A stretch of 6,611 nt of DNA from NCBI GenBank assembly GCA_002338895.1, contig DDJH01000153.1, forward strand, positions 1 to 6,611, written 5' to 3'. The notes under the pieces are model-generated. The model was not told the origin of the DNA and did not search any database. It was given only the letters and a program-made list of their open reading frames with translations. This stretch comes from Lentisphaeria bacterium UBA1829. GTDB taxonomy: Bacteria > Verrucomicrobiota > Lentisphaeria > Victivallales > UBA1829. Positions within the stretch are counted from its first letter, which is position 1, and every line of letters starts with the position of its first letter. The position numbers and the translations under genes are program-made. Below, piece by piece: positions 1-6,088 of this stretch.

Positions 1-290
1 ATCTTCTGCAGATCAATCTCGACCCCCGCCAGCTCGGCCGCCAGGTGCGGCGACGACTCAAATTCCAGACAGTACGGACACGCCAGCTCCATCGGAAGAT
101 CCAGAATCCCCGGCGCTTTCTCCTTCACCTTCCCGAGATCTCCGTTCCGCGGATCGGTCATCCCTGTCTGCGCGGGTTTCATCACCGCGGTCGAGAGTCC
201 CCGCGCGGTCGTATATTCGGCCAGAAGCGACGTCACATACGTCTTTCCGATATCGGTTCCTGTGCCGGTCACAAAAAATGTCTGACTCAT
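1..290 (-). CDS. bioD: Dethiobiotin synthetase BioD, N-terminal part (cut by window start)
   Basis: This is the N-terminal 96 residues of an ATP-dependent dethiobiotin synthetase, the cytoplasmic enzyme that closes the ureido ring on 7,8-diaminopelargonic acid with CO2 in the next-to-last step of biotin synthesis. Visible in the sequence are the P-loop GTGTDIGKT at residues 9-17, the conserved lysine in VMKPAQTG (K38) and the segment ESSPHLAAE around residues 78-86, which matches the family's substrate-binding SPH-LA region. Family members are about 220-230 residues, so more than half is missing beyond the window edge. The start codon at 290-288 overlaps the stop of the upstream binding-protein gene in an ATGA, and AAAGGA at 305-300 lies 9 bases upstream. 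It is the third gene of a minus-strand operon. No other biotin gene is visible here; bioA, bioB or bioF could follow outside the window. Identification is firm. Confidence 0.93.
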   Translation of the reverse strand, partial: MSQTFFVTGTGTDIGKTYVTSLLAEYTTARGLSTAVMKPAQTGMTDPRNGDLGKVKEKAPGILDLPMELACPYCLEFESSPHLAAELAGVEIDLQK

Positions 291-1108
291 CTGAATCCGT
301 CCTTTCTGATTGGAATGAATCCCTTTCGAAGCAGCTGCTCCCGGAAGCGGGCGCTCTGAAGCCGTTCCCCGAGACGGCGCACCGCCTCCGGCGCATCCCC
401 CGCCACCGAAAGATAATATTTCCGGACCAGCGGATATTTCCCGCTGAGAACCGGTTCAAAATCCGGTGCAACTCCTTCCACCGGAAGCATTTTGATCTCC
501 TTGCTCCCCTCCGTCGCAAACGACAGCGGAAGAATCGCGATCGCCGTCACGTCGTTTTTCACCAGCTCGGTCGCCAGGCGGATGGAGGCCAGTTCCACAA
601 AATGGGTTTTCCCCTTCTCCTTCTCCGGCTTTCCTTTTGCCCGAAGCGCCCCCGCAAGCTGGTAGATGTTCCGGACCGGCACATCGGTCCCGGGCCATTG
701 CGGAAACTGGTTTTTCATGATCCGGAGCACCTCGCCCGAGCTCAGCCCGGCGACCGGATTTTTGACATTCACCGCAAGAACCGCCCCTTTCAGCGCCAGC
801 GGAACAGGTTCCGCTCCCGGAATCTTCCGCGTGGAGACCGCAAGAACAGGCGGCGCATCCAGCGCATCGGCACTGGAGGAGAGAACCATCTGATGTTCCG
901 GCATCTCCTCCGCCAGTTTCCGGATTTCGGGCCGGATCAGCTCCGCGGTTCCCCCCTCGGCGGCGATCCGGATTTTCGGCAGCGCAAGATCGCTGTTCTG
1001 CGCTCCCGCCGGAAGAGCCGCACTGATCGAAGAGAGCAGAATACAGAGAATTCCCGCAGCGATCCGCCGTCCGCCCCCCATCTTCTCTCCAGCGGTCATG
1101 CGGAACAT
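287..1108 (-). CDS. Secreted PstS-like periplasmic substrate-binding protein (phosphate-binding type, ligand unproven)
   Basis: This 273-residue protein has a Sec signal peptide: basic residues around R14-R15, a hydrophobic core at about 16-32 and a likely signal peptidase site after A34-G35-A36. The mature part resembles the PBP-like-2 / PstS family. The segment KGAVLAVNVKNPVAGLSSGE (about 107-126) matches the family's 'vn..NPv..Ls.eql' stretch. The C-terminal VEGVAPDF followed by SGKYPLVRKYYL (about 210-234) matches the 'dGVaPs...G.YPl.Rpl' end of phosphate-binding proteins. The usual N-terminal GST/S phosphate loop is not clear (only EGGTAE is present), so the ligand is uncertain. I chose the start at 1108 because GGAGGT lies 6 bases upstream; ATG at 1099 (270 residues), which makes an ATGA overlap with the previous stop, is the alternative. 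No PstC, PstA or PstB partner is present. The gene sits between an RNase AM-like gene and bioD. Confidence 0.8.
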   Translation of the reverse strand: MFRMTAGEKMGGGRRIAAGILCILLSSISAALPAGAQNSDLALPKIRIAAEGGTAELIRPEIRKLAEEMPEHQMVLSSSADALDAPPVLAVSTRKIPGAEPVPLALKGAVLAVNVKNPVAGLSSGEVLRIMKNQFPQWPGTDVPVRNIYQLAGALRAKGKPEKEKGKTHFVELASIRLATELVKNDVTAIAILPLSFATEGSKEIKMLPVEGVAPDFEPVLSGKYPLVRKYYLSVAGDAPEAVRRLGERLQSARFREQLLRKGFIPIRKDGFR

Positions 1109-1953
1109 TTCCGCACCTCCAGCATCCGTTCCAGGAATTCCAGCGGAACGGCGAGGGATCCGTAACCGGTTCCCAGTTCGATCCCGGGCTGATTGGTCCC
1201 GTGATAGTCGCTTCCGCCGGATTTCAGGATTCCGGCAGCGTCCGCGATTTCGTGCATCATCCGGGTCTGGTGTTCGGAGAACATGGAGTAGTTGGTTTCC
1301 ACCGCGTCGAGTCCCAGTTCCATGAGTCGGCGGAGCATTTTCCTGGCATAGGTCCGTTCGCCGGACTGCCCGCTGACAGGGTGCGCCCAGACGGCCAGTC
1401 CGTCCGCCGCGTGGATGGTTTCGATCGCCTCCGCCGCCTCCGGCAGTTCCCGCGGAACATACGCCCGGCAGCCGCGCTTGAGACACTGTTCGAACACCTC
1501 CTGCATGCTTCGGAAACACCCTTTTTTCAGCAGAAGCGCCGCAATGTGGGGCCGTCCGATGCTCTCTCCGCCCGCAAAGCGGACCAGTTCTCCGTATTCG
1601 ATCGGATAGCCGAGAACGGAGAGCTTCTGAACGATTTCGCGGTTTCTTTTTTCGCGGCCTTCGCGCATCCGGCCGAGCAGGTCGAGCAGACGCGGCGTAT
1701 CCGGACGGATGAACAGGCCGACAATGTGAATTTCCTTTGTGAACAGCCGGGAGGAGATCTCCACGCCGGGCACTCCGAAAATACCGCACCGTTTTGTTTC
1801 TTCCAGAAACTCCGCGAGTCCCGAGACCGTGTCGTGATCGGTCAGCGCGACGGCCCGGAGTCCTTTTTCCGATGCCAGACGGGCCAGCTGTGCGGGGGTG
1901 TCCGATCCGTCCGAAGCGAGGCTGTGTGTATGTAAATCGATAAGATCTGCCAT
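1096..1953 (-). CDS. rnm: PHP-domain phosphoesterase, RNase AM / nucleoside 3',5'-bisphosphate phosphatase type
   Basis: This 285-residue cytoplasmic protein is a complete PHP-domain phosphoesterase. The metal-ligand motifs are all present in order: HTH (H8, H10), D15 in SDG, TDHDT (D39-H40-D41), E65 in PGVEIS, H76, the RPHIA motif at 134-138, H191 in WAHP, and D249/H251 in GSDYHG near the C-terminus. The length and the IGRPHIA signature fit the YciV/TrpH group. These enzymes hydrolyse nucleoside 3',5'-bisphosphates such as pAp and trim 5' ends of RNA, including mature 5S and 23S rRNA in E. coli. The start at 1953 has AGGA 5 bases upstream; an in-frame ATG at 2010 lies inside the promoter and is rejected. 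The gene is first in an operon with the PstS-like gene and bioD, and its stop lies in an ATGA with a downstream ATG. The family call is firm; the exact substrate is inferred. Confidence 0.88.
   Translation of the reverse strand: MADLIDLHTHSLASDGSDTPAQLARLASEKGLRAVALTDHDTVSGLAEFLEETKRCGIFGVPGVEISSRLFTKEIHIVGLFIRPDTPRLLDLLGRMREGREKRNREIVQKLSVLGYPIEYGELVRFAGGESIGRPHIAALLLKKGCFRSMQEVFEQCLKRGCRAYVPRELPEAAEAIETIHAADGLAVWAHPVSGQSGERTYARKMLRRLMELGLDAVETNYSMFSEHQTRMMHEIADAAGILKSGGSDYHGTNQPGIELGTGYGSLAVPLEFLERMLEVRKCSA
1115..1120 (-). promoter_or_regulatory. Strong Shine-Dalgarno that decides the binding-protein start
   Basis: On the minus strand GGAGGT (1120 to 1115) is followed by a 6-base spacer GCGGAA and then ATG at 1108-1106. 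The in-frame ATG nine bases further on (1099-1097) would have a 15-base spacer. The spacing favours the 1108 start, which overlaps the PHP gene by 13 bases. Confidence 0.65.
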
Positions 1954-1981
1954 GTCATTCCTGTTTTCTTGAAAACTGGTT

Positions 1982-2010
1982 AGTATAGCACAATTTTTCG
2001 GAATTTGCAA
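1982..2010 (-). promoter_or_regulatory. Sigma70-type promoter of the PHP / binding-protein / bioD operon
   Basis: Read on the minus strand, TTGCAA (2010-2005) and TATACT (1987-1982) are separated by exactly 17 bases. The -10 is preceded by TGC, an extended -10 element. Transcription would begin near 1975, giving a leader of about 22 bases before the PHP start at 1953. The -10 matches consensus at 5 of 6 positions and the -35 at 4 of 6. This is a sequence-based prediction. Confidence 0.6.
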
Positions 2011-2016
2011 ACCCGG

Positions 2017-2034
2017 AACGGAAAGTTTCCCGTT
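2017..2034. promoter_or_regulatory. Imperfect palindrome AACGG-N8-CCGTT between divergent promoters, possible operator
   Basis: The 18-base stretch AACGGAAAGTTTCCCGTT has perfect outer arms AACGG / CCGTT, with GGAAA-G-TTTCC nested inside. It lies just upstream of the PHP-operon -35 and about 34 bases upstream of the -35 of the GH28-like gene, where a regulator could affect either promoter. No regulator gene is present in the window, and the site could be chance. Confidence 0.3.
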
Positions 2035-2067
2035 GGCGCCGATTCTCTTTTCCCGCAGGAAAGCTCC

Positions 2068-2095
2068 TTGAAAAGCGCGGAGGAACGGGTATATT
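2068..2095 (+). promoter_or_regulatory. Sigma70-type promoter of the GH28-like gene
   Basis: TTGAAA (2068-2073) and TATATT (2090-2095) are separated by 16 bases, each matching consensus at 5 of 6 positions. The start of transcription would fall near 2101-2103, leaving a leader of about 50 bases before the ATG at 2154. Confidence 0.55.
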
Positions 2096-2098
2096 CCA

Positions 2099-2108
2099 AA
2101 AACGTTTT
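2099..2108. promoter_or_regulatory. Perfect AAAACGTTTT palindrome at the predicted transcription start, possible LacI-family operator
   Basis: A perfect 10-base palindrome centred on CG sits 4 bases downstream of the predicted -10 box, where a bound repressor would block initiation. Sites centred on CG are typical of LacI/CcpA-family regulators, which often control carbohydrate genes. The outer flanks (AA left, CT right) do not extend the symmetry. CGTTTTC (2103-2109) is followed by CGTTTCC at 2114-2120 and again at 2120-2126, giving three similar heptamers in the leader. The operator role is inferred. Confidence 0.3.
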
Positions 2109-2153
2109 CTGATCGTTTCCGTTTCCTGAACTGAAATTGAAAGGCCTGACATC

Positions 2154-3491
2154 ATGACGAATGCGGCACAGTGCGGATTCCGTCCGTATGAGACTCCGGA
2201 GCACAATACGGCGGCTTTGCAGAGGGCGCTCGACCGCGCCGGGACAATCCGGATCGACGAACCGGGAATCTACGATCTCTCCGGACCGGTCCGAATCGGA
2301 AGCAACACCTCTCTGGAGTTCGGGGAGGGGGTCTTCCTGCGCCGCAGAAACGCGTCGGGGTACACCCTGATCAACAAGGGCGCGTTCTCCCGGACGTATG
2401 ATGAGAATATCCGTATCCGCGGTCTGCATCTCCTGGTGAACGGATGCGATCTCTGCCGGCAGGAGATCATCGGAATGAATGCGCTGATCGGCTTTCATTT
2501 TGTCCGGAATCTGGAGATCCGGGACTTTGTCTGCCCGGACCTGCTCAGACGGGCTTTCTGCATCCAGGTCTGCACATTCGAGAACATCCTGCTGGAGAAT
2601 CTCCGGATCGAAGGCGGAAAGGACGCGGTCCATCTCGGCCGGGGAAAACGCTTCGTCATCCGCCACGGGATCTTCCGGACGTTCGATGATCCCATCGCGC
2701 TCAATGCCCATGATTACGTCACATCGAATCCGCAGTTCGGCTGGATCGAGGACGGCATTGTGGAGGACTGCTATGATCTGGATCAGCGCGAGACGACCGG
2801 ATTCTTCTGCCGGCTTCTCGGCGGAGCCTGGACGACCTGGCAGCCGGAAATGCCGATCCGCCGTTCCGATCTCGTCGTCAGCGACGGCAGACTGTACAGT
2901 GCCAATCTTCCCGTCGACGGACTGGAACGGATCTCCCGCACCGCACCCCGTCATCCGGACGGCGTTTCGGTCCTGGACGGAATCCCGTGGAAGTTCGTTC
3001 AGGAGGCCGACGGCTTCCAGTGCGGTGTCCGCAATGTCCATTTCCGGGACATCGTGCTGGAAAAACGGCGTCCCCGCGCCTTTTCCATGACCTTCGACAA
3101 CGACAACTGGTCCCGCAGCGTCTATCCCGGCGCACCCATGCCGGTCCAGTCCGGCATCCTCCTCGAAAATATCCGCGTCCGGAACCGGATCGATGCGCTC
3201 GCCGAAATCCGGACCCCCTGCGACGTCCTGAAAATCCTTCACTCGGATCTGGAAAACTCCTCCATCCTTCTGAACAGCTGGGAGTATCTGGCCGACCGTT
3301 ATCCGAAAACCGCTCTCCTCTTCAGCGGAACCACTTTCCGCGGCCCCGGCTTCCGGATCGTCGATGCGGAAAAGGGCCGTTCCGCCGATCTCACCGTTCT
3401 CGGGTCCGCCGTGGAGGATCCGACTGCGGAGTTCCAGGTGCGCGGCGCGGTCCGGATCCTCTCCTCGGATCTGAAAATCCGATCGGTCTGA
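2154..3491 (+). CDS. GH28-like right-handed beta-helix protein (pectin-lyase fold), probably cytoplasmic
   Basis: The 445-residue product has the short repeating hydrophobic strand pattern of a right-handed parallel beta-helix, for example NIRIRGLHLLVNG, NLEIRDFVCPD, NILLENLRIEGGKDAVHL and RFVIRHGIFRTFDDPIALN (about 85-184), with further rungs near 293-303 and 335-350. The GKDAVHL (D157) and TFDDPIALN (D178-D179) segments correspond in layout to the NTDG and DD(A/C)IAI motifs of GH28 polygalacturonases. The family's GHG and RIK motifs are not evident, so catalysis is uncertain; it may be a divergent glycosidase, an epimerase-like protein or a sugar-binding one. There is no signal peptide, so it should be cytoplasmic, unlike classical secreted pectinases. 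The ATG at 2154 has AAAGG 9 bases upstream. The gene is divergent from the PHP operon and convergent with a sugar kinase. The fold is well supported, the substrate unknown. Confidence 0.72.
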   Translation: MTNAAQCGFRPYETPEHNTAALQRALDRAGTIRIDEPGIYDLSGPVRIGSNTSLEFGEGVFLRRRNASGYTLINKGAFSRTYDENIRIRGLHLLVNGCDLCRQEIIGMNALIGFHFVRNLEIRDFVCPDLLRRAFCIQVCTFENILLENLRIEGGKDAVHLGRGKRFVIRHGIFRTFDDPIALNAHDYVTSNPQFGWIEDGIVEDCYDLDQRETTGFFCRLLGGAWTTWQPEMPIRRSDLVVSDGRLYSANLPVDGLERISRTAPRHPDGVSVLDGIPWKFVQEADGFQCGVRNVHFRDIVLEKRRPRAFSMTFDNDNWSRSVYPGAPMPVQSGILLENIRVRNRIDALAEIRTPCDVLKILHSDLENSSILLNSWEYLADRYPKTALLFSGTTFRGPGFRIVDAEKGRSADLTVLGSAVEDPTAEFQVRGAVRILSSDLKIRSV

Positions 3492-3500
3492 TTCCCTGTT

Positions 3501-4424
3501 TCAGCGCGGGGTGTCCACTGTATTTTGTCCGTGTTCGGGCGGAAACACCTCGTCCGCTTCGGGAATCGACGCCGCCGCTCCCGCCCGGCTGACCGCAAGA
3601 CTGCCGGCAAGCGCCGCTGTCTCCATCGCCCGCTCCGGAGAGCAGCCGCGAAGCCGGGCGGCAAGATAGTAGCCCGTGAACGTGTCGCCCGCGCTGGTCG
3701 TATCCACAACCGGAACCGCGGGGCTGGCCACATGAAAGCGATCCGGTCCTTTGCCCCGGCAGGCTCCATCGCCTCCCAGCGTCAGAATGATTTCCGTATC
3801 CGGATAGCGCACGGTCAGAATATCCAGAATCTTCGCCGGCGCGGTCACTCCGCCGGAGAGCTCCGCCCCTTCCACTTCGTTGACAAACAGAAGATCCGCC
3901 AGCTCCAGCGGATAGTCCGAAACCTCCGGTCCGCAGGGCGCCGGATTGATCGCGCAGATCAGTCCGCGCCGTTTCCCTTCCTCCAGTAGAAACGGTATTT
4001 CATTGATCTCGTTCTGGAGAAGCAGAATGGTTCCCGGTTTCACCTGTCCCAGAATCCCGAGAATCTCCTCCCGGGTGAGTGTCTGGTTGGCGCCGGGATA
4101 AAACAGGATGCAGTTCTGTCCCTCCCGGTCCACCTGAATGATCGCATGGCCGGTCGCCTCCGGGCCCCGGATCAGAAAGCGCGTGTCGACTCCGGCGGTG
4201 CGGAGCGTCTCCTCCAGGAATTCTCCGTCCGCCCCGATTTTTCCCGCGTGGGCGACCCGGACTCCGGCACGCGCAAGCGCCACCGACTGATTCAGACCTT
4301 TCCCACCGGCAAACCGGGCATATTCCGTACACGAAAGGGTCTCCTTGGGCCGGACAAAATGCGGAACCTGATACACATGGTCAATATTCAGCGAGCCGAA
4401 ATTCAAAACGTCGATCGAATCCAT
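3501..4424 (-). CDS. rbsK: Ribokinase-family (PfkB) sugar kinase
   Basis: This 307-residue cytoplasmic kinase is of usual ribokinase length and would phosphorylate a pentose such as ribose at O5 with ATP. Visible motifs are NFGSLNIDHVY (8-18, substrate-binding start), AGGKGLNQSVA (39-49, the first PfkB signature), the NxxE metal/phosphate motif in FVNEVEG (N182, E185), TLGGDGA (215-221) and the second signature DTTSAGDTF (241-249) with catalytic D247. SAGD replaces the more common GAGD. The ATG at 4424 has AGGAG 9 bases upstream; the in-frame ATG at 4481 overlaps the promoter, lacks a good ribosome site and is rejected. Its stop faces the stop of the GH28-like gene across 9 bases. It has its own promoter and is separated from the TPR gene by terminators. 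The kinase family is firm, but ribose specificity is not: related members use deoxyribose, nucleosides or other sugars. Confidence 0.85.
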   Translation of the reverse strand: MDSIDVLNFGSLNIDHVYQVPHFVRPKETLSCTEYARFAGGKGLNQSVALARAGVRVAHAGKIGADGEFLEETLRTAGVDTRFLIRGPEATGHAIIQVDREGQNCILFYPGANQTLTREEILGILGQVKPGTILLLQNEINEIPFLLEEGKRRGLICAINPAPCGPEVSDYPLELADLLFVNEVEGAELSGGVTAPAKILDILTVRYPDTEIILTLGGDGACRGKGPDRFHVASPAVPVVDTTSAGDTFTGYYLAARLRGCSPERAMETAALAGSLAVSRAGAAASIPEADEVFPPEHGQNTVDTPR

Positions 4425-4460
4425 TTGCGGGAACTCCTGTGGTTGGCGGTTTTTCGGGAT

Positions 4461-4488
4461 ACAATATCCGTTCTCTTTCATTTTTCAA
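4461..4488 (-). promoter_or_regulatory. Probable promoter of the ribokinase-like gene
   Basis: On the minus strand TTGAAA (4488-4483, 5 of 6 to consensus) and TATTGT (4466-4461, 4 of 6) are 16 bases apart, ending about 36 bases before the start codon at 4424. The -10 lies inside a small palindrome GGATA-CAA-TATCC at 4457-4469, which could be an operator. The promoter is only moderately convincing. Confidence 0.42.
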
Positions 4489-4502
4489 ACGGTTTTCCGT
4501 TT
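4487..4502. promoter_or_regulatory. Perfect palindrome AAACGG-TTTT-CCGTTT next to the ribokinase -35, possible operator
   Basis: Six-base perfect arms flank a 4-base centre, and the site overlaps the -35 box by two bases. It shares the AACGG...CCGTT arms with the palindrome at 2017-2034, and the CGTTTTC heptamer (4498-4504) with the leader of the GH28-like gene. A common regulator is possible. Short AT-rich palindromes also arise by chance, and here the site could instead be an RNA hairpin after the terminators. Confidence 0.33.
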
Positions 4503-4511
4503 TCTCTCCGG

Positions 4512-4533
4512 AAAAGCCCGTCCGGATCCGGGC
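4512..4533 (-). terminator. Second, weaker intrinsic terminator after the TPR gene
   Basis: On the minus strand GCCCG (4533-4529) pairs with CGGGC (4520-4516) and is followed by TTTT (4515-4512). The loop contains the palindrome TCCGGA. It begins directly after the T-tract of the stronger terminator and may act as a backup. Confidence 0.45.
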
Positions 4534-4573
4534 AAAAAAAATCCATGGAAAACGAAGGCGTTCCATGGATTTT
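4534..4573 (-). terminator. Strong intrinsic terminator of the TPR gene
   Basis: On the minus strand AAAATCCATGGAA (4573-4561) pairs perfectly over 13 bases with TTCCATGGATTTT (4550-4538) across a 10-base loop. A run of eight T (4541-4534) follows. It lies about 60 bases after the TPR stop and should separate that transcript from the ribokinase gene. Confidence 0.85.
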
Positions 4574-4631
4574 CGGGGATCTCCTCCTGCGGATCGCCGC
4601 GGAGAAGATCGCTGGATGCAGGACGGAACAA

Positions 4632-6068
4632 TCAGCTCTGCGGAGCGGCTTCCGTTTTCGATTTTTCGCGTTCTGCATTGAGTTTTGCGTAATAGGCGTC
4701 CATCCGTTTGGCAACGTCGAGATAGTTGACGTTGGCGGAATAGATCTGTTTGAAGCAGTCCATCGCGCGTTTGGTGTTGCCCATCTCTTCGCAGGTGACG
4801 CCGAGGTGGTAGATGGCGTTCATCTTGTCCTTGTCCATCACCGGCATTTCCGCAATGGCCTTGTCGTACTGCTCCACAGCCATGTCGTACTGCTTTTTCG
4901 CGGCAAAGCAGCGGCCGAGGTAGACAATGGCGGAAAGACGCTTCTGCGGGTTTCTCTGCGCAATCTGGAACTGCTCCAGCGCTTTGTCGAGCATGTTGAA
5001 TTCCCAGTAGAGTTCGGCAAGATCGTAGCGGATGAGCGTGTCGTTCGGGTAGAGACGGACTCGTTCTTCGCCGCGTTCGAGCCGGTACTGGTTGATCGCC
5101 TGTTTCTCCTTGTCGATCTCCTCCTGCGGCGCGTGCTGTTCCTGCAGTTCCTTGATCCGCTGGTCGGACAGTTCGATCCGGCAGGCTTCGATGGCCTTGT
5201 CGATGGTCGGGTCGAGCGTTCCCATTTTCTTGACCAGCCAGTTGTAGGTTTCGATGGCGTCGCTGTACCGTTTGTCGCGCTGATAGAGTTCGGCCAGTTT
5301 GCGGCGCATGTCGATGGATTCGTCTCCGTTCGCGACCCGTTTTTCGTAGACTCCGATCATTTCGCGGACGTCCTCTTCCGCACGGATGATCCGGTCGTCG
5401 CGGACCTGTTTTTCTCCGCCCTTCTTCTTTGCCGCCGCGGCCGCCTTGGCCACCGAGCTTCCGGACTCGTTCCATTTTCCCTGTTCCATTGTCGCAAGAG
5501 CCGCCGCGGCCCGCAGCGCCGCCTGCGCTTCCAGGTTGTCCGGATATTTCGCCGCGATGATCTGACGGATGTGGAGCACCTTCGCCCCCTGTCCATCCGC
5601 CTCATAGAGTTCCGCCAGCTTTCTCAAATTGGGTTCATTCTTCGGATTGCGGTCGACCAGTGCCTCATACGCTTCCACCGCGATGAAGTTGGCCTCCAGC
5701 GCAAGGCCGGCTCTTGCAAGAAGTTCGTATGCCAGGGGGGAGGCAATATTGATCGCAAGGGCATCCTCCGCCAGACCGAGCGCCTCCAGCGGCTTTTTGG
5801 CAACCAGGGCTCCGCCTTTCAGAATCGGGGGAATACAGAGAATGTGTGCCAGAATCTTCTGGAAGATATTCATGTGCGCATACTTGGTCTTTTCGGCCTT
5901 GCGGAGCATGATCCGGGAATCCAGGAACCCCGGATCCTTCTTCGTGATTTCCTTCAACAGCTCGATTCCGTAATCCAGGCTGTTCTTGGAGAGTACATCC
6001 TGCGCCTTCTGGAACGCAGCGCGAATCGCCGGAGAGACTTCCGACAACGTTTTTTTCACAATAGGCAT
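4632..6068 (-). CDS. Tetratricopeptide-repeat protein of unknown function
   Basis: This 478-residue protein is built mainly of TPR-like helical repeats, which usually act as protein-protein docking scaffolds. Repeat-like units are visible at about 20-50, 95-145 (LAEDALAINIASPLAYELLA...AVEAYEALVDRNP), 148-175, 256-283 (RRKLAELYQRDKRYSDAIET), 344-372 (TLIRYDLAELYWEFNMLDKA), 378-408 and 416-446. Residues 66-90 (NIFQKILAHILCIPPILKGG) form a hydrophobic, proline-broken stretch that could be a membrane-associating helix. Residues 199-225 form an Ala/Lys-rich linker (AKAAAAAKKKGG). There is no signal peptide, so a cytoplasmic or membrane-face location is expected. The ATG at 6068 has GGAGA 7 bases upstream; the in-frame ATG at 6137 lies in the promoter and is rejected. 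The gene is single, divergent from mnmE and closed by a strong terminator. I do not recognise a specific family. Confidence 0.83.
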   Translation of the reverse strand: MPIVKKTLSEVSPAIRAAFQKAQDVLSKNSLDYGIELLKEITKKDPGFLDSRIMLRKAEKTKYAHMNIFQKILAHILCIPPILKGGALVAKKPLEALGLAEDALAINIASPLAYELLARAGLALEANFIAVEAYEALVDRNPKNEPNLRKLAELYEADGQGAKVLHIRQIIAAKYPDNLEAQAALRAAAALATMEQGKWNESGSSVAKAAAAAKKKGGEKQVRDDRIIRAEEDVREMIGVYEKRVANGDESIDMRRKLAELYQRDKRYSDAIETYNWLVKKMGTLDPTIDKAIEACRIELSDQRIKELQEQHAPQEEIDKEKQAINQYRLERGEERVRLYPNDTLIRYDLAELYWEFNMLDKALEQFQIAQRNPQKRLSAIVYLGRCFAAKKQYDMAVEQYDKAIAEMPVMDKDKMNAIYHLGVTCEEMGNTKRAMDCFKQIYSANVNYLDVAKRMDAYYAKLNAEREKSKTEAAPQS

Positions 6069-6088
6069 GTAAAAATCTCCGTATTTTT

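Noticed and set aside
278..1165. 295-codon plus-strand frame
   Set aside because: It is antisense to the binding-protein gene and bioD, its product is Arg-rich with no family features, and there is no promoter.
1109..1789. Upstream extension of the binding-protein frame to an ATG at 1789
   Set aside because: This part overlaps the PHP gene in another frame and is Arg/Pro/Gly-rich. The signal peptide and the strong ribosome site at 1115-1120 place the true start at 1108.
1954..2010. N-terminal extension of the PHP protein from an ATG at 2010
   Set aside because: The extra 19 codons cover the predicted -10 box and transcription start; the ATG at 1953 has a good ribosome site and leads straight into the HTH motif.
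2031..2045. Possible riboswitch or structured RNA in the 200-base spacer between the PHP and GH28-like genes
   Set aside because: Only short palindromes are present and no known riboswitch core was recognised; the leaders predicted from the promoters are about 22 and 50 bases, too short.
1980..3242. 420-codon minus-strand frame opposite the GH28-like gene
   Set aside because: It is antisense to a gene with clear beta-helix repeats; its product shows an Asp/Glu-rich shadow composition and no recognisable motif.
4382..5475. 364-codon minus-strand frame reading through the end of the TPR gene and the terminators
   Set aside because: It is in a different frame from the TPR protein, its product is Arg/Gly-rich, and it spans a strong terminator.
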